This document shows, piece by piece, positions 1 through 7,423 of a stretch of DNA of 26,766 bases. The position numbers were made by a program, and so were the translations under genes. The notes beneath the pieces are model-generated. The model saw nothing but the letters and a program-made list of their open reading frames with translations. It was not told the DNA's origin and did not search any database. Numbering within the stretch: the stretch's first letter is position 1; each line of letters begins with the position of its first letter. This DNA comes from Clostridiaceae bacterium. GTDB lineage: Bacteria > Bacillota > Clostridia > Oscillospirales > Acutalibacteraceae. The stretch is from assembly GCA_016296885.1 (NCBI GenBank), contig JAEDHT010000025.1, positions 1-26,766 on the forward strand. Direction: 5' to 3'.

Positions 1-182
1 AGAGAGGATACCGACCATTTTTCTTCTCCCATGCGGAAACGGAGCATAGCATCCCATATGAATGGGAAAATGTATGTAGCATACTCCGCACCCTGTGTTT
101 CTATGCTTCTGATATACCACGGCTCTACTATTCCTATTGATTGCTCAAATAACTTTGTCAATCCACTTATTCTTGTTTCCAT
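1..182 (-). CDS. Partial ORF, possible ISL3-type transposase N-terminus
   Basis: An open frame starts at an ATG at 182 and runs off the window edge, giving 60 visible residues. Residues 10-27 (LFEQSIGIVEPWYIRSIE) resemble the opening of ISL3-family transposases as I remember them, with the LFEQ-alxxxxPWYI pattern. The rest of the visible part does not show the CxxC zinc ribbon expected next, so the element may be degenerate or the match may be chance. A TATAAT preceded by TG (extended -10) lies just upstream on the minus strand, but there is no strong ribosome binding site. No terminal inverted repeat could be confirmed, because the other end lies outside the window. Confidence 0.3.
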   Translation of the reverse strand, partial: METRISGLTKLFEQSIGIVEPWYIRSIETQGAEYATYIFPFIWDAMLRFRMGEEKWSVSS

Positions 183-232
183 TCTTCTATTATATCACAC
201 TTTTACGATTTTGGGAGTAGAACCATAGAGAA

Positions 233-290
233 AGACAAAAACGGAGCTGTCGCAGATCCGAAAAACGGATGAGCGACAGCCCCTATTTTT
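233..290 (-). terminator. Bidirectional hairpin terminator after the dockerin gene
   Basis: GCTGTCGC (246-253) pairs with GCGACAGC (273-280), extended inward by ATCCG (256-260) with CGGAT (266-270) around an A5 loop. Minus-strand transcription ends in GTTTTTG; the plus strand also has a T7 run after the hairpin. It lies directly downstream of the dockerin gene that ends at 326. A terminal repeat of an insertion sequence is an alternative reading. Confidence 0.75.
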
Positions 291-325
291 TTACGTTATT
301 CGATTTTTGCTATTTTGATAGCCTA

Positions 326-2809
326 TCAACCAAGTGCCGGTCCTAGTGCAGAAACAAGTTTTGCAAGATACTTCTGAATTTGTGTAACGTCAACCATGTT
401 TATATCGCCGTCGCCATTGCAATCGGAGTTTATGATTGACATAGCGCCATAAGACTCATGAGTTGAGAGAAGAGCCAAAATTTTCTGGAGAGAAGTAACA
501 TCCATCATATTTACATTGCCGTCACAGTTTACATCGCCATAAAGCTCTTGGTCTACGACAATGTCGCTTTCCGTTTCTGTTTCTGTCTCTGTTTCAGTAT
601 CAACTACTATTTCAGAGTCTTGGCCACCGGAAGTTGGCTCGCCGGACCAGATAGCATAAAGTGTTGTATTACCCAAAATTTGGATTACATCCTTGTAGCC
701 ACTCTCAGAATTCTTTGATGTACTCCAACCAAGGAATTCGCCTAGTGCCGAATCACCTGTTGGTACAAAATCACTCAACTTTAATGAATAAGATCTTTGT
801 ACACCAATTGGAACTAAAATGTATTCTACATCTATATTTCCGCCATTTGCATCAAAATAAACATGAACAGAGAGATTGTTACGTGCTTCTCTAATTGCCT
901 TAAGTGCTGCATAGATATCTGCTTTGCCATATTCATAGTTATATGGTGATGCCTTGTAAGAATCAAGTATAACCTGACCTTCTTCTACCTTTGCTCTCAA
1001 AGCTTCTATAGTTTCGCTAGTGTAAACATCAGCGCCACTCTGTACAAGCTTATTCATTTCAGATACCAAAGATGCAAGCTTGTCATGCTCATATTGTACA
1101 TTGATACCTGTTGTTTTATAGTGAACATAAATGTAGTCAGCATCGCTAACTCCTGCATTAAGCTCACCAGTTTTGTTAACATCATCAAATCTGGTAGCAT
1201 CTTTATATCCGGCCTGTTTTTCTGTTGAGTTGATAAGTATGTTTGTAATTGGAGTCTGGCTAGGATCTCTTGTTACATACATAAATACGTATTTGCCACC
1301 GATACCTTTGTTAAGATCGCCGACTGATGTTGAACCTGCTTCACGCACCGGAACAAATTCACATTCAACTCCGTTAACCTTAGATTTAATTGAATTTTGT
1401 GGAGATGTACCTTTACCACCTATCTGGAATCTGATACCTGTGATAGCTTTAGTTTTATCGTCTGTAGTCTTATATCCCATGTAGATATAATCTTGAGAAC
1501 CAGAACCCCTGTTAAGGTCATAATCATACATTGTAAAGCCGTTTCTGAGGAGGTTATTTTCGCATGCGGTTTTATTATTAGCATAGGTAGTTACTATCTC
1601 ACTTATATACTTTACAGCACCACTGGCAGAATCCATATGGAAGAGTCTATCAGTTGACTGTTGCTCTTTGATAGTCTTATATCTAACTATCTCTGTATCG
1701 TATGTTCCATCCTCATAAAGTTCAAATAATCTTAACCCAGGATCATCAACATCATTTTTAGCTGTTGGGGTATAGCCCTGAACAAGTGAGTAAGCTCTGG
1801 CATCTGCTACAACTGTACCTTCACCAACTATGGTGTTTGTTTCGTCATGACCATAGAAAACGCCTTTAACATTACCTTCTGCTGCAAATGCTTTATAAAG
1901 CTCTATTGTTGAAGAAGCTGAGCATTTACAAGCTGTAGAATAAGAACCTGTAACTGTTTCATTATCAGAGTTAGCTCTATAATAGTAATCTCCGTCTGTA
2001 TGTCCTGTATTGGCAGCAGCCTTAATAGCACCGGAATCATTTCTATCACATTGAGCTATAATACCACTGCTATAGAACTCCTGAAGTGGGATATGCTGGA
2101 AGCAAAGTGTAGGAGCAAGCTGTTTGTCAGCAGTGTAATCTGCAACTGATGTGTTCATACTTTCGAACCACTTAACTACGTCACTGTAGCCTTGCTCATT
2201 TACATATGGTGCAACATCGCTGTAACCAGGTTTGCCATATCCTTCTGTGCCTTGAGCAACACCGGAGTCTAGCAATACGAGGTTCCATGCTACGCCGGTG
2301 CCTGTCTGATTTTGAATCGGAATACAGCCTGTACCAACACCAACAAGATCTATATTTGAGAAGTTGTTGTCAAAATCAACCATAATACCAGCTTCTTTAA
2401 GCACATCATACTGTGTTTGTCTGTTATAATCACTTCCATACATATTATCGGTTTCACCAAAAGTAACAGCAATTTTTACATTTCCGAAAACCTCTTGTAG
2501 GCTAGCCAAATACTGCACATACTTGGTACCACCCTTTGTGCCGCTAGAGTTGTCACCTGTTAACAAAATAAGGTTAGGGGAGTATCTCTTTATTGCAAGA
2601 GAGATAAGCTCTTTTGTTTTACTGCCAAGAGCTCCGCCTGCTTCCATATCAGTGATTTGTAAAACTCTAAATTTACCGTCAGAGTCAAAACGCAGACCGT
2701 AATCGGTTGTGTTGGTTCCCATACTTGAAGCATAAGCTACTGTGCACATGGATGCTACCATCATAATAGCAAGAATAGCTGCAAGAATTTTACCTGTAAT
2801 TTTTCTCAT
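326..2809 (-). CDS. Secreted metallophosphoesterase-fold protein with dockerin
   Basis: The product is an 827-residue exported protein. The start is the ATG at 2809, 7 nt after AAGGATG; an upstream ATG at 2851 has no such site. Residues 1-28 form a signal peptide (MRKITGKILAAILAIM...). A calcineurin-like phosphoesterase domain spans about 46-355, with QITDME (51-56), TGDN (84-87), FGETD (117-121), FQH (237-239) and YGHDE (319-323). About 427-564 carries three copies of a LNxG...Y(I/V)(Y/F) motif, typical of a three-fold beta-prism such as MABP. A helical FIVAR-like stretch (580-646), an InlB B-repeat-like module (650-721), a Thr-Glu linker and a type I dockerin with two calcium loops (753-827) follow. 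The dockerin should anchor it to a cohesin on a cell-surface or extracellular complex. Several metal ligands differ from the family (GNHD is GETD, GHDH is GHDE), so activity is uncertain. Confidence 0.88.
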   Translation of the reverse strand: MRKITGKILAAILAIMMVASMCTVAYASSMGTNTTDYGLRFDSDGKFRVLQITDMEAGGALGSKTKELISLAIKRYSPNLILLTGDNSSGTKGGTKYVQYLASLQEVFGNVKIAVTFGETDNMYGSDYNRQTQYDVLKEAGIMVDFDNNFSNIDLVGVGTGCIPIQNQTGTGVAWNLVLLDSGVAQGTEGYGKPGYSDVAPYVNEQGYSDVVKWFESMNTSVADYTADKQLAPTLCFQHIPLQEFYSSGIIAQCDRNDSGAIKAAANTGHTDGDYYYRANSDNETVTGSYSTACKCSASSTIELYKAFAAEGNVKGVFYGHDETNTIVGEGTVVADARAYSLVQGYTPTAKNDVDDPGLRLFELYEDGTYDTEIVRYKTIKEQQSTDRLFHMDSASGAVKYISEIVTTYANNKTACENNLLRNGFTMYDYDLNRGSGSQDYIYMGYKTTDDKTKAITGIRFQIGGKGTSPQNSIKSKVNGVECEFVPVREAGSTSVGDLNKGIGGKYVFMYVTRDPSQTPITNILINSTEKQAGYKDATRFDDVNKTGELNAGVSDADYIYVHYKTTGINVQYEHDKLASLVSEMNKLVQSGADVYTSETIEALRAKVEEGQVILDSYKASPYNYEYGKADIYAALKAIREARNNLSVHVYFDANGGNIDVEYILVPIGVQRSYSLKLSDFVPTGDSALGEFLGWSTSKNSESGYKDVIQILGNTTLYAIWSGEPTSGGQDSEIVVDTETETETETESDIVVDQELYGDVNCDGNVNMMDVTSLQKILALLSTHESYGAMSIINSDCNGDGDINMVDVTQIQKYLAKLVSALGPALG

Positions 2810-2880
2810 GTAAATCATCCTTTCGTTTATTAAGCAGAACTGCGATGCCAAAACACCTACGATATTCTACCATTACTAAT

Positions 2881-2909
2881 ATAATACATAATTCACAAAT
2901 AAAAGTCAA
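2881..2909 (-). promoter_or_regulatory. Sigma-A-type promoter of the dockerin gene
   Basis: On the minus strand TTGACT (2904-2909) is followed after exactly 17 nt by TATTAT (2881-2886). This places transcription start about 65 nt upstream of the ATG at 2809. Confidence 0.65.
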
Positions 2910-2950
2910 GATAATAATATATTTTTCTACAAAAAGTTGCAAATCAAGGT

Positions 2951-3679
2951 TTAATTTTGTTCAATTCTGTTTTTGAGTTCTTTTAGTCCTGTTTGATAGC
3001 TTTTTGTCATATATTCATATGTTGGTTGCTTTGGAAACTCTTTTTTGATGTCCAAACCAAGCTTGCCGGCTATAAATTTTAGGAAATGAGGGTTTTTGAT
3101 TATTATTGGGCCTATCAGGTGAGTACCCATAGTATTAAGCCTTACAAAGCCCTCGTCTCCTAATTCACACTCATTACCATAACCCATCATCATCTTAAAC
3201 ATTGGCTTTTCGACACCTTTTGTGATACTGCATTTGTTCACAAAGCCTATGAAGATATCTTCACAATCATCGTTTTTAGCCAGACAGTCACCGGTTATTC
3301 TCTTATTCTTTTCAGTTGTTTCAAAACCACCGATTCCAAGTGCATCATATTCATTGCCGTTTGCATCGGTTATCTTGCTTCCCAAAAGTTCAAATGCATT
3401 TCCTGTGAAAAGAATAGTCTTGCCGTCATCGCTCATTTTTTTCAAGATATCCTTATATTTCATAAGCTGAGCCAAGGCTGTCTTCTGGCTATCCTCTGTG
3501 CCGGAACCCATATAATAGAAGTCATAACCACTTATATCTTTGTCTTCGTAAAGAGAAAGTGTATCCACCTCTACCTCTGCCCCACAGTCTACAAGATATC
3601 TTTCAAGTATTGAAATATTGGCATATTCACCATAAAAATTCATTATATCGCCATACATATGAAGTATTCTTATTTTCAT
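2951..3679 (-). CDS. gatD: GatD-like class I amidotransferase lacking Cys/His
   Basis: The 242-residue product matches GatD, the glutaminase partner of MurT that supplies ammonia to amidate the D-Glu of lipid II in Gram-positive bacteria. Family landmarks are visible: the N-terminal ILHMYGDIMNFYGEYANI, YYMGSGTEDSQ, the substrate-binding Arg in KRITGD, and MGYGNECE. However, where S. aureus GatD has the nucleophile in CGGYQFLG this protein reads GNAFELLG, and where it has the catalytic His in GTYLHGP this one reads GTHLIGP. Both changes are read against the S. aureus sequence from memory. It should therefore bind its partner but not hydrolyse glutamine in the known way. The gene lies 59 nt after the murT-like gene, in the usual murT-gatD order. 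A MurT/GatD-like pair with a different job is the main alternative. Confidence 0.85.
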   Translation of the reverse strand: MKIRILHMYGDIMNFYGEYANISILERYLVDCGAEVEVDTLSLYEDKDISGYDFYYMGSGTEDSQKTALAQLMKYKDILKKMSDDGKTILFTGNAFELLGSKITDANGNEYDALGIGGFETTEKNKRITGDCLAKNDDCEDIFIGFVNKCSITKGVEKPMFKMMMGYGNECELGDEGFVRLNTMGTHLIGPIIIKNPHFLKFIAGKLGLDIKKEFPKQPTYEYMTKSYQTGLKELKNRIEQN

Positions 3680-3738
3680 TGTAATATACCTGATATACCG
3701 ATTAATATTAACCGAATATCAAAATCCCTTTCCTTTTT

Positions 3739-5064
3739 TTACTCGATAGTCACATTAGAAATAAACTTAGCCTTATCAGAGAAGCAGGTAACGGCAAATA
3801 GGTTTTCATTTCCTGTATTCTTTATGATATCACAAGCCTCGTTTATGTCCTCATATAGTTTGATTTTATTTTTATCAATTTTGCTGAATTCTGCTCTTAA
3901 AGCTAAATCATTGCAATATTTTCCGCAGAGATATATGTTCTCCACGCAGTCGCACTCCAGTAAATCAAAATTAATATCCCACAGCCAAGAAGTCTCGCTT
4001 GTGAAATATTTTCTGCTCACTGCATCTACAATGACGATAACACTGCACTTTTCTTTTTGCGATGCTATATATTTAAATGACATATCATAAGACACAGAAT
4101 TTTCATGTTTAGACACAAGGAAAGTTCCTTTATGTTCGCCTAGAGAAAATCTGATAAATCTTCCGTTTTTTAATATATAGTTGCTGATATTAGATGCTAT
4201 TTTCTGCTCATCTATGCCAATCAATGAGCATACTGTGAATGCAGACAAAATATTATAAATATTGTATATACTCTTAAAGGCAAGCTTAATTTCGTGCTTA
4301 CTATTAACAACAATTTTATCATTATCTAGGTCTATTTCAGACACAGAGTAATCTGTATCTCTGCGTGCATAATCACAAGCTGTGCAGTGATACTTTCCTA
4401 TATGGTTGAAGTGATAATAATCATACTCCATAGTTGCCTTACATATCGGACAATATAGTCCATCATTATATGCACCCACAAACTCTTCCTCGTCTGTGGA
4501 GCAGTGGTCCAGACCAAACCAGACTACATTGTCACGATTTGCACCAAACTTAGATACCATAGGATCATCAGCATTGAGTATAAGCTGAGTATCATCAAAA
4601 ACGCTCTCCTTAATGGCATCATACACCCACATAGGATGTCCATTTCGTGTAAGCTGATCTCTGTATAGATTTGTTATAACATAATGTGTAGGTTTAAACC
4701 ATTTGAAAGTATATTTTGCATATCTCTCATCCGACTCTATAAGCAAAACATCTGCGTTCATTTTTCCGGTCAATGAGCAGTTGTCCAAAATCATGGTGGT
4801 TACACCCTCTATTTGATTAGAACCCTCGATATTATAAGCAACTTTAATACCCGATGATTTAAATATACTTGCTATCATCTCGACAGTAGAAGTTTTTCCG
4901 TTGCTTCCTGTTACAGCTATTATCTTCTCAGGCATATGCACTCTTTTTAAGATATCTGGACAGATTTTCAACGCATACTTACCAGGCAAACTGGAGCCCT
5001 TTCCCACAAATCCACCTATAAATTTAATAAGCTTACACACTATGATTGCTAATATTTTACGCAC
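3739..5064 (-). CDS. murT: MurT-like Mur ligase with DUF1727 C-terminus
   Basis: This is a cytoplasmic Mur-ligase-family protein of 441 residues from the GTG at 5064, close to the roughly 437 of S. aureus MurT. That start follows GAAAGGAG; longer starts would run through the tRNA terminator. The ATP P-loop is TGSNGKTST, followed by IESDERYA, TNLYRDQL and LNADDP. A zinc ribbon is intact (CPIC...CTAC), with the flanking YDYYHFNHIGKYHC also typical. The C-terminal DUF1727 part keeps SWLWDINFD, but the NDNxADGRD segment that precedes SWxxD in S. aureus is replaced by DAVSRKYFTSE. The Asp that completes the GatD catalytic triad (D349 in S. aureus) is thus Glu here. With the altered GatD-like neighbour this suggests a diverged pair. 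No separate promoter is visible upstream. Confidence 0.87.
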   Translation of the reverse strand: MRKILAIIVCKLIKFIGGFVGKGSSLPGKYALKICPDILKRVHMPEKIIAVTGSNGKTSTVEMIASIFKSSGIKVAYNIEGSNQIEGVTTMILDNCSLTGKMNADVLLIESDERYAKYTFKWFKPTHYVITNLYRDQLTRNGHPMWVYDAIKESVFDDTQLILNADDPMVSKFGANRDNVVWFGLDHCSTDEEEFVGAYNDGLYCPICKATMEYDYYHFNHIGKYHCTACDYARRDTDYSVSEIDLDNDKIVVNSKHEIKLAFKSIYNIYNILSAFTVCSLIGIDEQKIASNISNYILKNGRFIRFSLGEHKGTFLVSKHENSVSYDMSFKYIASQKEKCSVIVIVDAVSRKYFTSETSWLWDINFDLLECDCVENIYLCGKYCNDLALRAEFSKIDKNKIKLYEDINEACDIIKNTGNENLFAVTCFSDKAKFISNVTIE

Positions 5065-5093
5065 CTTATGGCACACTCCTTTCAAAACAATAG

Positions 5094-5166
5094 AAAAAAG
5101 CAGAGAATACGATGTTTTTGCTACCCGATTATTATCAGGCAAGACATCTTATTCTCTGCTTTTTTT
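5094..5166 (-). terminator. Terminator downstream of tRNA-Met/tRNA-Glu
   Basis: AGCAGAGAATA (5099-5109) pairs with TATTCTCTGCT (5150-5160). The stem continues with GATGT/ACATC and TTGC/GCAA around a loop. On the minus strand it is followed by CTTTTTTC. It sits between tRNA-Glu and the murT-like gene, so any transcription of murT from the tRNA promoter must read through it. Confidence 0.75.
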
Positions 5167-5240
5167 GGTGACCCGGACGAGAATCGAACTCGTGTTACCG
5201 CCGTGAAAGGGCGGTGTCTTGACCGCTTGACCACCGGGCC
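5166..5240 (-). tRNA. tRNA-Glu (TTC)
   Basis: The 75-nt minus-strand sequence folds as a cloverleaf. The acceptor stem GGCCCGG pairs with CCGGGTC, the anticodon loop is CTTTCAC with anticodon TTC, and the T loop is TTCGAAT. The CCA end is encoded (5166-5168). It is the second gene of a two-tRNA transcript. Confidence 0.96.
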
Positions 5241-5245
5241 TCATA

Positions 5246-5322
5246 TGGTAGCGGAAATAGGACTTGAACCTACGACACATCGGGTATGAACCGATTGCTC
5301 TAGCCAGCTGAGCTATTCCGCC
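5246..5322 (-). tRNA. tRNA-Met (CAT)
   Basis: The 77-nt minus-strand cloverleaf has acceptor GGCGGAA pairing with TTCCGCT, anticodon loop TTCATAC and T loop TTCAAGT. CCA is encoded at 5246-5248. The first base pair G1 and the D-arm AGCTCAGCTGGCTAGAGC fit an elongator tRNA-Met rather than an initiator, although a CAT anticodon could also be tRNA-Ile2 after lysidine modification. Confidence 0.93.
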
Positions 5323-5349
5323 ATCGCTCTTGCGAACTAACGCTACGCT

Positions 5350-5378
5350 ATTATACTACCATAAATCGGGTTTGTCAA
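5350..5378 (-). promoter_or_regulatory. Consensus promoter of the tRNA-Met/Glu operon
   Basis: On the minus strand a perfect TTGACA (5373-5378), a 17-nt spacer and a perfect TATAAT (5350-5355) stand 28 nt before the 5' end of tRNA-Met. This is a full-consensus housekeeping promoter, as expected for a stable RNA operon. Confidence 0.9.
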
Positions 5379-5397
5379 CACTTTTTTAAAAAAATTA

Positions 5398-5613
5398 TTA
5401 TTTTTCGTTTTTTTCTTCTTTTGCAGCACTAATAGCCCTAACTGTGTACATAATACTGCACACAATGCAGGCAATCACAAGAAGGGTGCGAAAAGGAGTA
5501 AGTTCAAAGTCAGAACTAATGCCAAGATATGCATAATATCCCAAAAATCCGACTGTAAAAACCCAGCTTAATATCGCATTTATCTTTAACTGTCTAGCAT
5601 CCTTTTTATACAT
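5398..5613 (-). CDS. Small two-helix membrane protein, unknown function
   Basis: A 71-residue ORF begins with ATG at 5613, 8 nt after GAGGTG. It has two hydrophobic helices (about residues 12-30 and 40-62) separated by a short polar loop, a basic N-terminus and a charged KEEKNEK tail, which predicts an integral membrane protein. It ends 20 nt before the tRNA promoter -35 and is divergent from yabP. I do not recognise a family. The good ribosome binding site and coherent membrane topology support it being real. Confidence 0.6.
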   Translation of the reverse strand: MYKKDARQLKINAILSWVFTVGFLGYYAYLGISSDFELTPFRTLLVIACIVCSIMYTVRAISAAKEEKNEK

Positions 5614-5664
5614 AAAAACTACACCTCACAATTGACAAAGCTTCTCAGAAACAATGCCAATTAA

Positions 5665-5693
5665 GAATATTTTGCCCAATGCAATCATATTTA
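5665..5693 (+). promoter_or_regulatory. Candidate sigma-E promoter of yabP
   Basis: GAATATTT (5665-5672) fits the sigma-E -35 pattern (kmATATTT). After 13 nt comes CATATTTA (5686-5693), which keeps the CATA core of the sigma-E -10. YabP and yabQ are mother-cell sigma-E genes in Bacillus subtilis, so the location is right. The downstream half of the -10 is not consensus. Confidence 0.5.
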
Positions 5694-5727
5694 TTAAAAA
5701 ACGATTGCAATCAAAAGGCGGTAACAT

Positions 5728-6003
5728 ATGGAAAATATATCAAATAAATTACGTGAACACACAGTCAACATGAAAGATAGAAAAAGCCTCTCGCTCACAG
5801 GCGTGAAAGATGTTGGTAATTTTAGTGAAGAGCTGGTAACTATCATCCTAGAGAGTGGTGAGCTGATTGTACGAGGAAGCTCGTTGCACATAAGCAAGCT
5901 ATCTGTCGAAACAGGAGAACTTTGCATAGATGGAATAGTATCATCTCTCACCTACACAGAAAATGTGACCGGTGGCGGATTTTTCAAAAAGCTTTTTAAG
6001 TAA
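5728..6003 (+). CDS. yabP: Sporulation protein YabP
   Basis: The 91-residue product is a YabP/YqfC family protein, a small mother-cell protein needed for normal spore coat or cortex formation. The family pattern is clear: RKSLSLTGVKDVGNFSEE, then ILESGELIVRGSSLHISKLSVETGEL and a GxI/V core near residue 75, ending in GGGFFKKLF. The ATG at 5728 follows GGCGG. YabQ starts 37 nt downstream, so the two are probably co-transcribed from the sigma-E-like promoter. In many Firmicutes the pair is followed by a DivIC/FtsB gene; here a convergent nfo follows instead. Confidence 0.92.
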   Translation: MENISNKLREHTVNMKDRKSLSLTGVKDVGNFSEELVTIILESGELIVRGSSLHISKLSVETGELCIDGIVSSLTYTENVTGGGFFKKLFK

Positions 6004-6040
6004 ACATCACTAAAAAGAAAATCAAAGGGGCTGTAATCGT

Positions 6041-6553
6041 GTGGTTCAAAGTATTCTGAGTGAACAGGTCAATCTTTTTTTATACGCACTTATCTTAGGG
6101 CTCATTTTGGGTGCATACTATGATATCTTTCGTTTTTTGCGAGAAATAGGATTGAATTCCACACCAGCCGTGATTGTGGAAGATCTATTCTACTGCATAA
6201 GTATCTCAATCCCAATCTTCCTGTTTTTCACAGCATTTAACAGTGGAAATATAAGAATATTTGCGCTTATAGGTATGCTGATTGGCACATTAGGATATAG
6301 ATTTACTATCGGAATAGTGACATTAAAGCTACTACGCTTACTGTTAAAGCCAATCAGAGCTACAATCAATCTTATTAAAAAACCGTTCCGCATATTTAGC
6401 GTATTTGCAACAAAAAAATATCACATTATAAAAAATCAGCGTATGGCCAAGAAAAATGAAAAGAAAAAGACAGTTTCTCAGAACAAACAGAAAACTACCA
6501 AGAAAAAACCGAGGGTTAAATCACCTCAGAATAAAGCTTCTTCAACAAGCTAA
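6041..6553 (+). CDS. yabQ: Spore cortex biosynthesis protein YabQ
   Basis: The 170-residue membrane protein starts at a GTG preceded by AAAGGGG. N-terminal hydrophobic helices lie at about 8-28, 45-65 and 70-95, with the family motif LGAYYDIFRFLRE after the first helix and a conserved ED just before the second. The last 40 residues are a Lys-rich soluble tail, longer and more basic than the B. subtilis form. YabQ is required for cortex formation and localises to the forespore envelope. The 3' end overlaps the 3' end of the convergent nfo by 38 bp. Confidence 0.9.
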   Translation: MVQSILSEQVNLFLYALILGLILGAYYDIFRFLREIGLNSTPAVIVEDLFYCISISIPIFLFFTAFNSGNIRIFALIGMLIGTLGYRFTIGIVTLKLLRLLLKPIRATINLIKKPFRIFSVFATKKYHIIKNQRMAKKNEKKKTVSQNKQKTTKKKPRVKSPQNKASSTS

Positions 6554-7355
6554 TCTCATGAGCATATCCATCAAGCTCATTAGGTGTTTCTAAGAAAAAC
6601 GGCAGATGACAGAGCTTAGGATGAGTGATAATTCTCTTTATTGCATCAATGCCAAGTGAGCCTTCACCTATCTTTTCGTGCCTATCCTTATGGCTCTCAA
6701 ACGGATTTTTGCTATCATTGAGATGTATCGCCTTTAGCCTTGAAAGACCTATTATACTATCAAATCTATCAAGCACTCCATCTAAGTCATTCACAATATC
6801 ATATCCGGCGTCATAAACATGGCAAGTGTCCAGACACACTCCTATTTTTTCGTTGTGCTCCACTAGGTCTATTATCTGTCTTAATTGCTCAAAACTCCTG
6901 CCTATTTCGCTACCCTTACCAGCCATTGTTTCGAGTAGAATCGTCGTGGTTTGATCAGGCTTGACTACTTTATTAAGAAGCTCCGCTGTGAAGTTTATTC
7001 CTAGCTCTTCACCTTGGCCCACATGACTGCCTGGATGAAAATTATAGTAGTTGTCGGGAATATATTCCATTCGCTTAATGTCATCCTCCATTATCATTAG
7101 AGCAAGTTCCCTCACTCTTTCTTCAGCAGAGCATGGATTAAGCGTGTATGGGGCGTGAGCAAGAATTTTTGCAAAACCTTTTTCCCTTGTATATTCGTTA
7201 AAGCGTTCTACATCTTTTATATCAATATCTTTAGCGGCAAAACCTCTTGGATTTCTTGTAAAAAACTGAAACGTATTTCCTCCAATTTCTTCTGTCTGCT
7301 TTGCCATATTCATAAAACCCTTTGAAGCAGACAGATGTGCGCCTATGTTTAGCAT
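6516..7355 (-). CDS. nfo: Endonuclease IV (AP endonuclease)
   Basis: The 279-residue TIM-barrel enzyme cleaves DNA 5' of abasic sites in base excision repair. Metal-binding landmarks of the trinuclear zinc site are present in order: HAPY, FHPGSHVG, LLETMAGKG, CLDTCHVYDAG, HLNDSK, DRHEKIGEG and ETP. The length is typical (about 275-285). The N-terminus MLNIGAHLSASKG is the usual family start, although the ribosome binding site in front of it is weak. It is separated from the upstream glyQS by a 123-nt gap that holds a hairpin. Confidence 0.96.
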   Translation of the reverse strand: MLNIGAHLSASKGFMNMAKQTEEIGGNTFQFFTRNPRGFAAKDIDIKDVERFNEYTREKGFAKILAHAPYTLNPCSAEERVRELALMIMEDDIKRMEYIPDNYYNFHPGSHVGQGEELGINFTAELLNKVVKPDQTTTILLETMAGKGSEIGRSFEQLRQIIDLVEHNEKIGVCLDTCHVYDAGYDIVNDLDGVLDRFDSIIGLSRLKAIHLNDSKNPFESHKDRHEKIGEGSLGIDAIKRIITHPKLCHLPFFLETPNELDGYAHEISLLKKLYSEVI

Positions 7356-7423
7356 ATAAAAACACTCTACAGCCGTAGCATGGTGCTTTGGCCGTCCCTT
7401 TCAATAATGTTTATATATTATTC

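Noticed and set aside
31..228. Plus-strand 65-residue frame at the left edge
   Set aside because: It is antisense to the better-supported partial minus-strand ORF, has no ribosome binding site, and its composition is not protein-like.
5065..5142. Extended N-terminus of the murT-like gene
   Set aside because: The extension crosses the tRNA terminator hairpin, and family members begin close to VRKILAII.
4901..5289. Plus-strand frames over the two tRNA genes
   Set aside because: They are antisense readings of tRNA-Glu, tRNA-Met and the murT 5' end.
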